From assembly GCF_020215705.1 (NCBI RefSeq), contig NZ_JAIWNB010000011.1, forward strand, positions 248,001-312,000: a stretch of DNA of 64,000 nucleotides, read 5' to 3'. This document shows, piece after piece, positions 1 to 8,477 of this stretch. The translations under genes and the position numbers were made by a program. Within the stretch, counting starts at the first letter, position 1. Each line of letters begins with the position of its first letter. The stretch comes from Nonomuraea aurantiaca. GTDB taxonomy: Bacteria > Actinomycetota > Actinomycetes > Streptosporangiales > Streptosporangiaceae. The notes under the pieces are model-generated. The model worked only from the letters and a program-made list of their open reading frames with translations, was not told the origin of the DNA and ran no database searches.

Positions 1-489
1 TCCAGTATCGACGTCCGGCTCGATCGGTTCTTCCGGGTGTTTGAGAATCATCGGTATCCGCATATCGATCCGTCCGTCGAGCAGCCGGATCTGACGCGGA
101 TGGTGGAGCCTGACGGGGATGATCCGTTCATTCTGCATCCCGGGGAGTTCGTGCTGGCTTCGTCGTACGAGGTGATCAGCCTGCCTGATCACCTGGCGTC
201 GCGGCTGGAGGGGAAGAGTTCGCTGGGGCGGCTCGGGTTGTTGACTCACTCGACTGCAGGGTTCATCGATCCGGGGTTCAGTGGGCATGTCACGTTGGAG
301 CTGTCCAATGTGGCCACGTTGCCGATCAAGCTGTGGCCGGGGATGAAGATCGGGCAGCTGTGTGTGTTTCGGTTGAGTTCGCCGGCTGAGCATCCGTACG
401 GGTCGTCGAAGTACGGGTCGCGGTACCAGGGGCAGCGCGGGCCGACGCCGTCCCGGTCGTTCCGGAACTTCCATCGGACGAAGATCTGA
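1..489 (+). CDS. dcd: dCTP deaminase (5' end outside window)
   Basis: This is the C-terminal 162 residues of a dCTP deaminase, open at the left edge; family members are about 190 residues, so roughly 30 are missing. Dcd converts dCTP to dUTP, or directly to dUMP in bifunctional forms, feeding dTMP synthesis in the cytoplasm. The conserved stretches are visible: SSIDVRLD at the edge, [13 protein letters not shown], the nucleotide-binding [11 protein letters not shown], and [19 protein letters not shown] with the catalytic Glu. The C-terminal tail, [13 protein letters not shown], is typical of the family. The reading frame is already open at base 1, so the internal GTG at 37 is not the start. 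Identification is secure; mono- versus bifunctional activity is not resolved. Confidence 0.95.
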   Translation, partial: SSIDVRLDRFFRVFENHRYPHIDPSVEQPDLTRMVEPDGDDPFILHPGEFVLASSYEVISLPDHLASRLEGKSSLGRLGLLTHSTAGFIDPGFSGHVTLELSNVATLPIKLWPGMKIGQLCVFRLSSPAEHPYGSSKYGSRYQGQRGPTPSRSFRNFHRTKI

Positions 490-1301
490 CGAGGATCCGA
501 TAAAGGCCTCCGACGAAGGTCTCTGACGAAGGTCTGATGCTCTGGGGTGTTTGAGGGCGGACTGATTGGGGCTCGCCTGGCGTGCGGGTCTCCCCCGGCA
601 TCCCCCGGAGTACTGGCGGGCGGCTTGCGGGAAGCTGGCGGGCACCCCTCTGGTAGCTGGCTAGGGCCCCAGATACCTGGCGGGTGCCTCGGGGGCTTGC
701 GGGCATCTCGGGTACCTGGCGGGGTCTCCCCGACGGACCTCCCGGCCCCCAAGGACGGGCGCCCATCGGATGGGCCTCCCAGGCGGGCTTCCCTCGGCAA
801 ACTGCGGGCATGCCTCGGGCAGTGGGCGGGCGTCCCCGGAAAACTGGCGGAGAGCAGCGAGCCTCCAGCGTCCGACCTATGAGCAGGCGGCCAGGCGGCG
901 CCTGCTCCCAGTAGCGGCTCCAGACCCGTCAGAAGCCGCTCTGACCGCGGACCGCCTCGCACCGCACCACCGCCCGCCCCACTCTGCCCGCGGACCGCCC
1001 CACACCACCCAGCCCCAAGACGTCCGAAGACGCCCGAAGACACGACACGCCCGACCAACCCACCACCGGACTAGCGGTGGTCCGGAAATGTCACCAAGAT
1101 GGACTGGACAAGCGGCGACCGAAACCCGCGGCCAAGTCTCCCCCACCCCGCCGTGGAAAAAGGGCAACCAAACTACCAACCGGCCCGGTGTCGCACACCA
1201 TACGAAGGGTAGCCAGTAGGAGAAGGGGACATGAAGTTCGCATTTCTCCTGGTAACCCGTACTCTCTACCACGGACCATCCCCGCACATCTGGAGAACGA
1301 C
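490..1301. other. Long non-coding region between dcd and the DUF47/Pit genes
   Basis: About 810 bases hold no credible gene. Frames open across it give Arg/Pro/Gly-rich shadows with no family resemblance on either strand. The first part (490-540) has a short direct repeat of GACGAAGGTCT. The middle (545-860) is a degenerate GC-rich repeat tract, listed separately. The part from about 900 to 1080 is C-rich with CACCACCGCCC-like runs. The last 100 bases presumably carry the promoter for the phosphate genes, and a strong Shine-Dalgarno-like AGGAGAAGGGG (1218-1228) followed by ATG at 1231. No tRNA-like cloverleaf was recognised. Confidence 0.6.
545..860. repeat. Degenerate GC-rich repeat tract
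   Basis: The motif CTGGCGGG, or close variants, recurs near 613, 635, 677 and 716. A companion motif CTTGCGGG or CTGCGGGCAT occurs near 624, 696 and 802. Copies are divergent and irregularly spaced, so this is a decayed repeat tract rather than a clean tandem array. It is non-coding by eye. Function is unknown. Confidence 0.5.
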
Positions 1302-1919
1302 GTGCGCCTGCGTCTCACGCCACGTGAGGACAGCTACTACGACCTGTTCGCCGACTCCGCGAACAACCTGGTCACTGCATCCCGCCTATTGGTCGAGATC
1401 ATTAGCGAGGGATCGGACAGGGAAACCCTGGCCGAAAAGATGCGCGCCTGCGAGCACGCCGGGGACGAACGCACCCATGCGATCATGAACCGCCTCAATG
1501 AGAGCTTCATCACTCCGTTCGACCGTGAGGACATCTACCGTCTCGCCTCGAACCTCGATGACGTGATGGACGCCATGGAGGCGGCATCCGATCTCATCGT
1601 GCTCTACCAGATCGACCACCTCCCCAAGGACGTCGTCCGCCAGGTGGAGGTGCTGGAGCGGGCCGCCGAGCTGACCGCCGAGGCCATGCCGCGCCTGCGG
1701 TCGATGAAGAACCTCAACGAGTACTGGATCGAGGTCAACCGGCTGGAGAACCAGGGCGACCAGGTCTACAGAAGGCTGCTGGCCAAGCTGTTCAGCGGTG
1801 AGTACGACGCGTTGACGGTCATGAAGATGAAGGAGGTCGTCGACGCGCTCGAAGAGGCGGCCGACGCCTTCGAGCACGTCGCCAACACGGTCGAGTCGAT
1901 CGCGGTCAAGGAAAGCTAA
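1302..1919 (+). CDS. DUF47 family PhoU-like protein
   Basis: The 205-residue helical protein begins VRLRLTPREDSYYDLF, the usual N-terminus of DUF47 proteins, and continues with FADSANNLV, CEHAGDERTH, FDREDIYRLASNLDDVMD and the C-terminal EEAADAFEHVANTVE repeat typical of the PhoU-like fold. DUF47 proteins accompany Pit-type phosphate transporters and are thought to modulate them; the mechanism is not settled. GTG 1302 is chosen because it matches the family N-terminus and has GGAGA upstream; the frame is open further upstream but unlike the family. The Pit gene starts 5 bases after the stop, so the two are almost certainly co-transcribed. Classic high-affinity Pst components are absent here. 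Confidence 0.9.
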   Translation: MRLRLTPREDSYYDLFADSANNLVTASRLLVEIISEGSDRETLAEKMRACEHAGDERTHAIMNRLNESFITPFDREDIYRLASNLDDVMDAMEAASDLIVLYQIDHLPKDVVRQVEVLERAAELTAEAMPRLRSMKNLNEYWIEVNRLENQGDQVYRRLLAKLFSGEYDALTVMKMKEVVDALEEAADAFEHVANTVESIAVKES

Positions 1920-1924
1920 CCCCT

Positions 1925-2929
1925 GTGGACCTTTCGCTCGCCCTCGTCATCGGCGTGGTCGTCATCGCACTGGCCTTCGACTACACCAACGGGTTCCACG
2001 ACGCGGCGAACGCCATCGCGACCTCGGTCTCGACCCGCGCGCTCACGCCCAGGGCCGCGTTGTTCATGGCCGCCGCGATGAACTTCATCGGCGCCCACCT
2101 GGGCACCCAGGTCGCCGCGACCGTCGGCAAGGGCATCATCGACGCGCCGGACGGCTCGCATGGCCTGGTCATCGTGGCCTCGGCGCTCATCGGCGCCATC
2201 TGCTGGAACCTGATCACCTGGTATTTCGGCCTGCCCTCTTCTTCCAGCCACGCCCTCATCGGCGGTCTGGTCGGCGCGGCGCTCGCGTCGACCAGCGCCG
2301 TGCACTGGGACGGCGTGCTGGAAAAGGTGGTGGTCCCGATGGTGCTCTCACCGCTGCTCGGGTTCACGCTGGCCGGCGCGATCATGATCGCAATATATTG
2401 GATCTTCCGCAACAGCCAGCCCGGCAAGACCAACCGCGGCTTCCGCTACGCGCAGACCGTCTCGGCCGCGGCGATGGCGCTCGGCCACGGTCTGCAGGAC
2501 GCGCAGAAGACGATGGGCGTCATCTTCCTGTCCCTCGTCGTCGGCGGGTACATCAATCCGGGGTCGGAAATCCCGCAGTGGGTCATCCTCGCGTCAGCGG
2601 GGGCGATTTCGCTCGGTACGTACTCGGGAGGCTGGCGCATCATGCGTACGCTGGGCCGCCGGATCATCGCGCTCGACCCGCCGCAGGGCTTCGCCGCCGA
2701 GTCCGCGGCGGCAGTGGTCCTGTACACGGCGGCGATCGGGTTCGGGGCGCCCATCTCCACGACGCACACGATCACCTCGGCGATCATGGGTGTCGGCGCC
2801 ACCAAGCGGCTCTCGGCCGTGCGCTGGGGCGTCGCGGGCAACATCGTGACCGGGTGGATCCTTACGATTCCGGCTGCGGCACTGGTGGCTGCGGTGTCCT
2901 ACTTCGCCCTGCATTGGGTGGTGGAATAA
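1925..2929 (+). CDS. pit: Inorganic phosphate transporter, Pit family
   Basis: A 334-residue polytopic membrane protein of the PiT (PF01384) family, which imports metal-phosphate by proton symport. The N-terminal signature FDYTNGFHDAANAIATSV and its C-terminal counterpart around GFGAPISTTHTITSAIMGVG are both present, giving the inverted-repeat topology of the family with about ten membrane segments. The short central loop (about residues 155-175, IFRNSQPGKTNRGFRY) is typical of compact actinobacterial forms. GTG 1925 is the start, 5 bases after the DUF47 stop. The 3' end overlaps the convergent mshD gene by 68 bases. Confidence 0.95.
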   Translation: MDLSLALVIGVVVIALAFDYTNGFHDAANAIATSVSTRALTPRAALFMAAAMNFIGAHLGTQVAATVGKGIIDAPDGSHGLVIVASALIGAICWNLITWYFGLPSSSSHALIGGLVGAALASTSAVHWDGVLEKVVVPMVLSPLLGFTLAGAIMIAIYWIFRNSQPGKTNRGFRYAQTVSAAAMALGHGLQDAQKTMGVIFLSLVVGGYINPGSEIPQWVILASAGAISLGTYSGGWRIMRTLGRRIIALDPPQGFAAESAAAVVLYTAAIGFGAPISTTHTITSAIMGVGATKRLSAVRWGVAGNIVTGWILTIPAAALVAAVSYFALHWVVE

Positions 2930-3827
2930 CGGCATACATCACGTCGACGTCCCAGCGGTCGAAGCCCAGGGACTCGTACAGGCGGATCGCCGCCGTGTTG
3001 GCCTCGTCTACGTAGAGCATCGCCTGGGCGAGGCCACGCGCGCGTAGATGGTCCAGACCCGCCAGCGTGAGCGCCTTGCCCAGGCCTGTGCCCTGCTGGG
3101 AGGGGTCGACGCCGACGACGTACACCTCGCCGATCGGCTCGTGGCCGTGCTCGGACGAGCCGTGGATCTTGGTCCAGTGGAAGCCGGCCAGCCGCTCGCC
3201 GCGGAAGGCCAGGAAGAAGCCCTCCGGGTCGAACCAGGGCTCCTGCTCACGCTGGCGCAGGTCGCTCGCCGTCCAGGCGCCCTGTTCGGGGTGGTGGGCG
3301 AAGGCCGCGGCGTTGACCTTGAGCCACGCCTCCTCGTCCTGACCTGGTACGAAGGTGCGCAGCCGTACTCCGTCAGGCATCTCGAAAGCGGGCAGCGGCG
3401 TGGACAGGGACCGGCGCATCTGCCAGAGGGAGCGCACCCGCTCGAACCCCGCCGACGCCGCCAGGACGCCCGCGCCCTCATGATCGCCGTGCGCCCACAG
3501 GCGCAGGCTGCCACCCGAAACCTCGAGTACGGCGCGCAGCAGCCGCGTGCCGTGCCCCTGCCGGCGCCGGGCGGGGTGGATGGCCAGTTCGCCGCTGGGA
3601 CCCTCGACCTCGTCGGTGGGATCTATGTGGGCATAGCCCACCAGCGCCTCATCGTCGTACAAGAGCAGGGAACGGGCCTGCGGATCGCCGCCATAGCGCA
3701 GGTGGAGCATGACATGCTCGTTGAGCGGGCGGACACCGTCGGCCTCCGTCGCCGCGTCCACCACGCCGAGCACCTGAGCGATTTCGCGGTCATCAAGTCG
3801 TTGTCTGATCTCCACGTGCGCTGTCAC
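2862..3827 (-). CDS. mshD: Mycothiol synthase (cysteinyl-GlcN-Ins acetyltransferase)
   Basis: MshD acetylates the cysteinyl amine of Cys-GlcN-Ins with acetyl-CoA, the last step of mycothiol synthesis. The 321-residue protein has two tandem GNAT domains: the first with ELAIHPARRRQGHGTRLLRA (acetyl-CoA loop), the second with VYVVGVDPSQQGTGLGKALT and YVDEANTAAIRLYESLGF. The binding signature GWHWTK-like GFHWTKIHG is present. GTG 3827 (VTAHVEIRQRL) matches the family start; an upstream ATG at 3866 would add 13 residues and cannot be excluded. The C-terminus carries a Pro-rich extension of about 20 residues running antisense over the end of pit. Presence of this gene implies a mycothiol-producing actinobacterium. 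Confidence 0.93.
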   Translation of the reverse strand: MTAHVEIRQRLDDREIAQVLGVVDAATEADGVRPLNEHVMLHLRYGGDPQARSLLLYDDEALVGYAHIDPTDEVEGPSGELAIHPARRRQGHGTRLLRAVLEVSGGSLRLWAHGDHEGAGVLAASAGFERVRSLWQMRRSLSTPLPAFEMPDGVRLRTFVPGQDEEAWLKVNAAAFAHHPEQGAWTASDLRQREQEPWFDPEGFFLAFRGERLAGFHWTKIHGSSEHGHEPIGEVYVVGVDPSQQGTGLGKALTLAGLDHLRARGLAQAMLYVDEANTAAIRLYESLGFDRWDVDVMYAVIPPPNAGRSRTPQPPVPQPES

Positions 3828-3935
3828 AGTCCGAACTCTAGGGGTACTGCTGGCAAATAACGCCATGTGGCGGGCCGATGAATCGTTACCTTTGCGACAT
3901 TGGCTGCATAGGTTCCGGCCGTAACGTCTAAGGCC

Positions 3936-5720
3936 ATGACCCCACGTTCCCTCCTCCGGCTAGTGCTGGCCGGAGCCGTCGCCGCGGGCGGGTTCGCCGC
4001 GGCGACCGCCCCCGCGGACGCGAGCAAGGCACCCAAGACCGTTCCGGTACGGCTGCTCGCGCTCAACGACTTCCACGGCAACCTCGAACCCCCGACCGGA
4101 TCCTCCGGCCGGATGGTCGACGAGAACGGCGCCACCGTCGAGGCGGGCGGCGCCGCGTACGTCGCCACGCACATGAAGGCCCTCAGCGACAAGAACACGA
4201 TCGCGGTGGCCCAGGGCGACCTGATCGGCGCCAGCCCGCTGATCTCGGCGGCCTACCACGACGAGCCGTCCGTCGAATTCATGGGCAAGATCGGGCTCAA
4301 GGTGGCCGCGGTCGGCAACCACGAGTTCGACGAGGGATACACGGAGCTGCGCCGGATCATGAAGGGCGGCTGCCACCCGGTGGACGGGTGCTCTCCGGCC
4401 GGCACGTGGAAGGGCGCCCAGTACGACTACGTCGGCGCCAACGTGCTGTTCAAGAACCCGAACGAGAAGACCGACGCCCTCGCGGCGCTGGGCGCGCAGC
4501 AGAGCCAGGTCAAGAAGCTGATGAGCGACTGGGGCGTGCCCGCCCTGCCGCCGGTCAGCATCAAGTGGATGAACGGCGTGCCGATCGGCTTCATCGGCCT
4601 GGTCACCCAGACCACCCCGAACATCGTCACCGCCGAGGGCATCAAGGACCTCAAGTTCGTGGACGAGGTCAAGGCCGCGAACCTGGCGTCCAAGCTGCTC
4701 AAGCTGGTGGGCGTCAGGGCCCAGGTCGTGCTCGTGCACGAGGGCGACCAAGTGACCGCGGGCCAGTCGCCGGACGCCTGCAGCGCCGTCCCGGGCGCGG
4801 GCAACCGCATCGCCACGCAGGTCGACCCCGAGATCGACGTGATTCTCAGCGGCCACTCGCACCAGGCGTACCTGTGCAAGGTCAAGGACCCCGCCGGCCA
4901 GGACCGCCTGTACTCGCAGGGCGGCTCGTTCGGCCGCGTCATCACGAAGGTCGATCTCAACGTGAACGTCAAGACGCGGGACATCGACCGCGCCTCGGTG
5001 GTCGCGGACAACCAAGTCGTGACCCGTACGGTCACCCCGGATCCCGAAATTTCTGCTTTCGTGCAGACGTGGAAGGACCGCGTCGCCCCGGTCGCCAACA
5101 AGCCCGTCGGCCGGATCACCGCGGACATCACCAACGCCGCCGCCCCCAGCGGTGAGTCCCCGCTCGGCGACCTCATCGCCGACGGTCAGCTGGCCGCCAC
5201 CAAGACGGGCGGAAACGCGCAGATCGCCCTGATGAACCCGGGTGGCGTTCGGGCCTCGCTCACTTTCGCCGGCTCCGCGGCGGGCGAGGGCGACGGCGTG
5301 GTGACCTATGGCGAGGCGTTCACCGTGCAGCCGTTCAACAACCTGATGCAGGTCGTGACGCTGACCGGTGCGCAGCTCAAGACGATCCTGGAGCAGCAGT
5401 TCACCGGCGGGCCGAACGCCCAGCCGTTCACCAAGATCCTCCAGCCGTCGGCGAACTTCACCTACACCTACAGCAGCGGCGCGGCGTGGGGATCCAAGGT
5501 GTCGAACATGAAGATCGACGGCGTCGCGGTGACGGACACCCAGACGATCCGGGTCGCGGCGAACAACTTCCTGGTCGGGGGCGGTGACGCCTTCCTCGGC
5601 TTCAAGGACGGTACGGACCTCTGGAGCGGGCCGCTGGACATCGACGCCTTCGTCGACCAGCTGGGCCGCGACAACCCGATCGCTCCGCCCGCCACGACCC
5701 GCATCACCGTGACTCCCTAG
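3936..5720 (+). CDS. Secreted 5'-nucleotidase / UshA-like metallophosphatase
   Basis: A 594-residue exported enzyme of the 5'-nucleotidase family, expected to strip phosphate from nucleotides outside the cell. Residues 1-29 are a Sec-type signal peptide ending near ADASKA. The N-terminal metallophosphoesterase domain shows the metal-binding blocks LALNDFHGNLE, QGDLIGASPLIS, VGNHEFDEG and ILSGHSHQAY in order. The C-terminal 5_nucleotid_C domain (about residues 365-560) includes SPLGDLIADG, NPGGVRASL and the substrate-binding region around FTVQPFNNLMQVVTL. No LPXTG or C-terminal anchor is seen, so it is probably released. A strong intrinsic terminator follows. It lies near the phosphate uptake genes, consistent with phosphate scavenging, though not in their operon. 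Confidence 0.93.
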   Translation: MTPRSLLRLVLAGAVAAGGFAAATAPADASKAPKTVPVRLLALNDFHGNLEPPTGSSGRMVDENGATVEAGGAAYVATHMKALSDKNTIAVAQGDLIGASPLISAAYHDEPSVEFMGKIGLKVAAVGNHEFDEGYTELRRIMKGGCHPVDGCSPAGTWKGAQYDYVGANVLFKNPNEKTDALAALGAQQSQVKKLMSDWGVPALPPVSIKWMNGVPIGFIGLVTQTTPNIVTAEGIKDLKFVDEVKAANLASKLLKLVGVRAQVVLVHEGDQVTAGQSPDACSAVPGAGNRIATQVDPEIDVILSGHSHQAYLCKVKDPAGQDRLYSQGGSFGRVITKVDLNVNVKTRDIDRASVVADNQVVTRTVTPDPEISAFVQTWKDRVAPVANKPVGRITADITNAAAPSGESPLGDLIADGQLAATKTGGNAQIALMNPGGVRASLTFAGSAAGEGDGVVTYGEAFTVQPFNNLMQVVTLTGAQLKTILEQQFTGGPNAQPFTKILQPSANFTYTYSSGAAWGSKVSNMKIDGVAVTDTQTIRVAANNFLVGGGDAFLGFKDGTDLWSGPLDIDAFVDQLGRDNPIAPPATTRITVTP

Positions 5721-5733
5721 CCATCATTCAGGT

Positions 5734-5769
5734 GAAGGGCCCGCTTCGGAAACGAGAAGCGGGCCCTTC
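5734..5769 (+). terminator. Intrinsic terminator after the 5'-nucleotidase gene
   Basis: A perfect 14-bp inverted repeat (arms 5734-5747 and 5756-5769, GAAGGGCCCGCTTC and its complement) with an 8-base loop begins 13 bases after the stop codon. There is no long U tract, as usual in high-GC actinobacteria. Confidence 0.88.
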
Positions 5770-5890
5770 CTCATGTGAAGCCGGATGCTGGGGACTCCGA
5801 TCACGTCGTTATGGTGGGCGGGAGTCGTACGGCGAGACCTGGGGCAGGGTCTCCCGCCCCCACGGCACCCCCGACGAGCGAGGAGAGTCG

Positions 5891-6871
5891 ATGATCTACG
5901 TGACCCGCACCTTGACCGACGCCGCCATGGCGCTCGTGCGCTCGCTCGGCCGGCCCGTGGTGTGCGGCGAGGAGGACCCGCCCGACCGCGCCACGCTGCT
6001 GCGCCTGGCCGCGGGCGCGGAGGGGGTCGTGTGCACGCTCACGGAGCGCATCGACGCCGAGTTCCTCGACGCGGCGGGCCCGTCGCTGCGGGTCGTCGCC
6101 AACACCGCGGTCGGCTACGACAACATCGACGTGGCCGCGGCCACCGAGCGCGGGATCCAGGTCACCAACACCCCTGGGGTGCTCGACGGCGCCACCGCCG
6201 ACCTGACGATGGCGCTGATCCTGGCCGCCGCGCGCCGCGTGCTGGACGGCGATCGGCTGCTGCGGGAGCGTACGCCGTGGATCTGGGGGCCGCGTATGCT
6301 GCTCGGGCTCGACCTCAGCGCCGGAGCGTCGCTGGGCGTGGTCGGCTACGGCCGCATCGGGCGGGCCGTCGCCCGCCGCGCCCGCGCGTTCGACATGGAG
6401 ATCCTGGCCACGCCCACCTCCTCGCCGCTGTCGGAGGACGATCGGCGGGGCGTCGAGTTCGTCGAGCTGCCCGAGCTGCTGGAGCGGGCCGACGTGGTCA
6501 GCCTGCACTGCCCGCTCACCCCGGCCACCCGCCACCTCATCGATGCCGACGCCCTGGGCCGTATGAAGCGCACCGCGATCCTGGTCAACACCGCTCGTGG
6601 CGGCATCGTCGACGAGGACGCGCTGGTCAAGGCGCTGCGGGCGGGGACGATCGCGGGGGCGGCCCTCGACGTGTTCGAGGGCGAGCCGGCGGTGAACCCG
6701 GCGCTGACCGAGCTCGGCAACACCGTGCTGACCCCGCACATCGGCAGCGCGGGCACGGCGACCCGCGAGCGGATGTGCCACCTGTCGGTGTCGAACGTCG
6801 CGGCCGTGCTGGACGGGCGCGAGCCGCTCACACCAGTGAATCTCCGTCCAGGTACAGCGGCAGACGGGTGA
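5891..6871 (+). CDS. D-2-hydroxyacid dehydrogenase (glyoxylate reductase-like)
   Basis: The 326-residue NAD(P)-dependent oxidoreductase belongs to the D-isomer specific 2-hydroxyacid dehydrogenase family. The catalytic N-terminal domain is interrupted by the nucleotide-binding domain, with VVGYGRIGRAVARRA as the dinucleotide loop. The catalytic Arg is in VNTARGGIVDEDAL, the Glu in DVFEGEP and the His in LTPHIGSAG. TNTPGVLDGATADLTMALIL is typical of glyoxylate/hydroxypyruvate reductases; the true substrate is unknown. ATG 5891 has AGGAGAG at the right spacing. The 3' end overlaps the convergent sensor kinase by 44 bases. Confidence 0.9.
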   Translation: MIYVTRTLTDAAMALVRSLGRPVVCGEEDPPDRATLLRLAAGAEGVVCTLTERIDAEFLDAAGPSLRVVANTAVGYDNIDVAAATERGIQVTNTPGVLDGATADLTMALILAAARRVLDGDRLLRERTPWIWGPRMLLGLDLSAGASLGVVGYGRIGRAVARRARAFDMEILATPTSSPLSEDDRRGVEFVELPELLERADVVSLHCPLTPATRHLIDADALGRMKRTAILVNTARGGIVDEDALVKALRAGTIAGAALDVFEGEPAVNPALTELGNTVLTPHIGSAGTATRERMCHLSVSNVAAVLDGREPLTPVNLRPGTAADG

Positions 6872-8219
6872 CGAACTGGGCGCCGGGATAGTGGTCGGTG
6901 ATCGTCAGGGTCCCCCGGTGCGCCTGGGCGATCTCCCTCGACAGAGCCAGGCCGAGTCCGCTGCCGTCCTTGTCCCTGGCCCGGCCCTCGGGCAGGCGGG
7001 TGAATCGCTCGAAGACGTGCTCGCGCTCCTCCACCGCGATGCCCGCCCCGTCGTCGGTGACCGTGATGTCGACGGTCCGGTCCCGTTGGTTGACCGCCAC
7101 CTGGAGGTCGATCATGGTGCTGGCGTGCCGGGTGGCGTTGTCGAGCAGGTTGGTCAGCAGCCGGTCCAGCTGGATGCGGGAGCCCATGACGGGGGCCTTG
7201 CCCATCACGTGGGTGACGACGCTGATGTCGCCTCCCGCACGGCGCCGCCCCTGCTCCTCCGCCAGCTGGCAGGCGTCGACGACGTGCCAGTCGATGACCG
7301 CGCCCGCGTCGAGCCTGGCCAGCATCAGGAGCTCCTCGATGATGTCCGTCAGGCGATCGGCCGACTTCAGGGCCCGGGCGCCCGTCGACGCCCAGTCCGT
7401 GTCGTCCGGGTAGGCGCTGGCCACCTCCAGCTGGGTACGCAGCGCGGTGATGGGGCTGCGGAGCTCGTGCGAGGCGTCGGCCACGAAGCGGCGTTGCGTC
7501 TCGGCGGAGCGTTCCAGCCGGTCAAGGGTGTCGTTGGTGGTCACGGCGAGGTTGGAGATCTCGTCCCCGGAACCGGGCACGGGGACCCGGCGACTCAGGT
7601 CGTGCCCGGTGATCTCGGCCAGCTCGGCCCGGATGCGCTCGACGGGGCGCAGGGTGTGGCCGACCACGGCCCAGGTGATGCCCGCGACACCGAGCAGCAT
7701 CAGTGGGGTGCCGAGGAAGATCAGGGCATAGAGCCACCCGAGCGCCAGGTTGACGTCGCTCAGCGACGCCGCGCCGTACACCGTTATCAGGCCGTACGAC
7801 GTCCGCGACTGCATGGCCATGACCAGGTACTTGGCTCCGGGCTCCACAGCCTCGCTGTCGCCGGTGAGCTCGGTCTCGGTGGCGTAGATCGTCTCCGGCT
7901 GGGGCAGCCGCAGGTTCGCGATGGGGGGCTGACCCCTCAGGTTGTGGCTTGAGGCGAGGACGATGCCCTCGGAGGAGACGACCTGCAGGAGGGGTACGCG
8001 AGCCGGCGTCGGGAGCAGGCTGCGCAGCTCTTTCGTCCGGGCGTCGTTGGCCACTTGTCGTACGGCCAGCTCCACCCGGTTCTGCACGGCGCCGCGGAGG
8101 TTGCCGGGCAACGTGCTGAGGGTAAGGCCGACCGTGGCGACGAAGACCATGGCCGCGATGAGAGTCGCGATCATGGTCAGGCGCGCCCGGATCGAGTAGG
8201 GGTAGATCCGCTTCACCAT
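6828..8219 (-). CDS. Sensor histidine kinase (no adjacent response regulator)
   Basis: A 463-residue membrane sensor kinase. A transmembrane helix at about 14-34 is followed by an extracytoplasmic sensor domain of about 130 residues, a second helix near 160-187, a HAMP linker (PVERIRAELAEITGHDL), the dimerisation/phosphoacceptor box DASHELRSPITALR and a HATPase domain with LLDNATRHA (N box), VTDDGAGI (G1), FERFTRLPEGRARDKDGSGLGLALSREIA (F/G2). All ATP-binding motifs are intact. Actinobacterial kinases of this class usually follow their response regulator, but the upstream 250 bases contain none and the neighbour beyond is divergent, so this is an orphan kinase by position. Confidence 0.92.
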   Translation of the reverse strand: MVKRIYPYSIRARLTMIATLIAAMVFVATVGLTLSTLPGNLRGAVQNRVELAVRQVANDARTKELRSLLPTPARVPLLQVVSSEGIVLASSHNLRGQPPIANLRLPQPETIYATETELTGDSEAVEPGAKYLVMAMQSRTSYGLITVYGAASLSDVNLALGWLYALIFLGTPLMLLGVAGITWAVVGHTLRPVERIRAELAEITGHDLSRRVPVPGSGDEISNLAVTTNDTLDRLERSAETQRRFVADASHELRSPITALRTQLEVASAYPDDTDWASTGARALKSADRLTDIIEELLMLARLDAGAVIDWHVVDACQLAEEQGRRRAGGDISVVTHVMGKAPVMGSRIQLDRLLTNLLDNATRHASTMIDLQVAVNQRDRTVDITVTDDGAGIAVEEREHVFERFTRLPEGRARDKDGSGLGLALSREIAQAHRGTLTITDHYPGAQFVTRLPLYLDGDSLV

Positions 8220-8278
8220 CCCATGGCCCCTAGCATCACTATCTGTGACACTTCTCTATTATGCCGCGAGGAACAGCA

Positions 8279-8308
8279 TTGACACTGACCTGCTGATATA
8301 TCTACCTT
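8279..8308 (+). promoter_or_regulatory. Candidate promoter (TTGACA / TACCTT)
   Basis: TTGACA (8279-8284) and TACCTT (8303-8308) are separated by 18 bases, a good match to a vegetative actinobacterial promoter. It would produce a plus-strand transcript with a leader of about 160 bases that includes the 32-bp tandem repeat before the gene at 8478. Predicted by eye only. Confidence 0.4.
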
Positions 8309-8350
8309 TGCAGCGTTAAATTGTCGCGGAGAGTGAGAGGCTCCACCGTC

Positions 8351-8433
8351 GGCGATTCCGCTGTCAGCGGGGTTTCGCTGCCGGCGCTTCCGCCGTCAGT
8401 GGGTTTTCGCTGCTGGCGATTCCGCTGTCGGCG
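8351..8433. repeat. 32-bp tandem repeat, about 2.6 copies
   Basis: Units begin GGCG(A/C)TTCCGC(T/C)GTC at 8351, 8383 and 8415, exactly 32 bases apart. The third copy is partial (19 bases). Copies one and two differ at only a few positions. The array lies in the region upstream of the gene at 8478 and is non-coding by eye. Confidence 0.85.
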
Positions 8434-8477
8434 TGCACGGCTACCGGGCGATGGCCGGGACCGGCACGGTGGTGGCC

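Noticed and set aside
5732-5890. Upstream extension of the hydroxyacid dehydrogenase
   Set aside because: The extension would be translated from the terminator hairpin of the previous gene; ATG 5891 has a good ribosome binding site and the family N-terminus.
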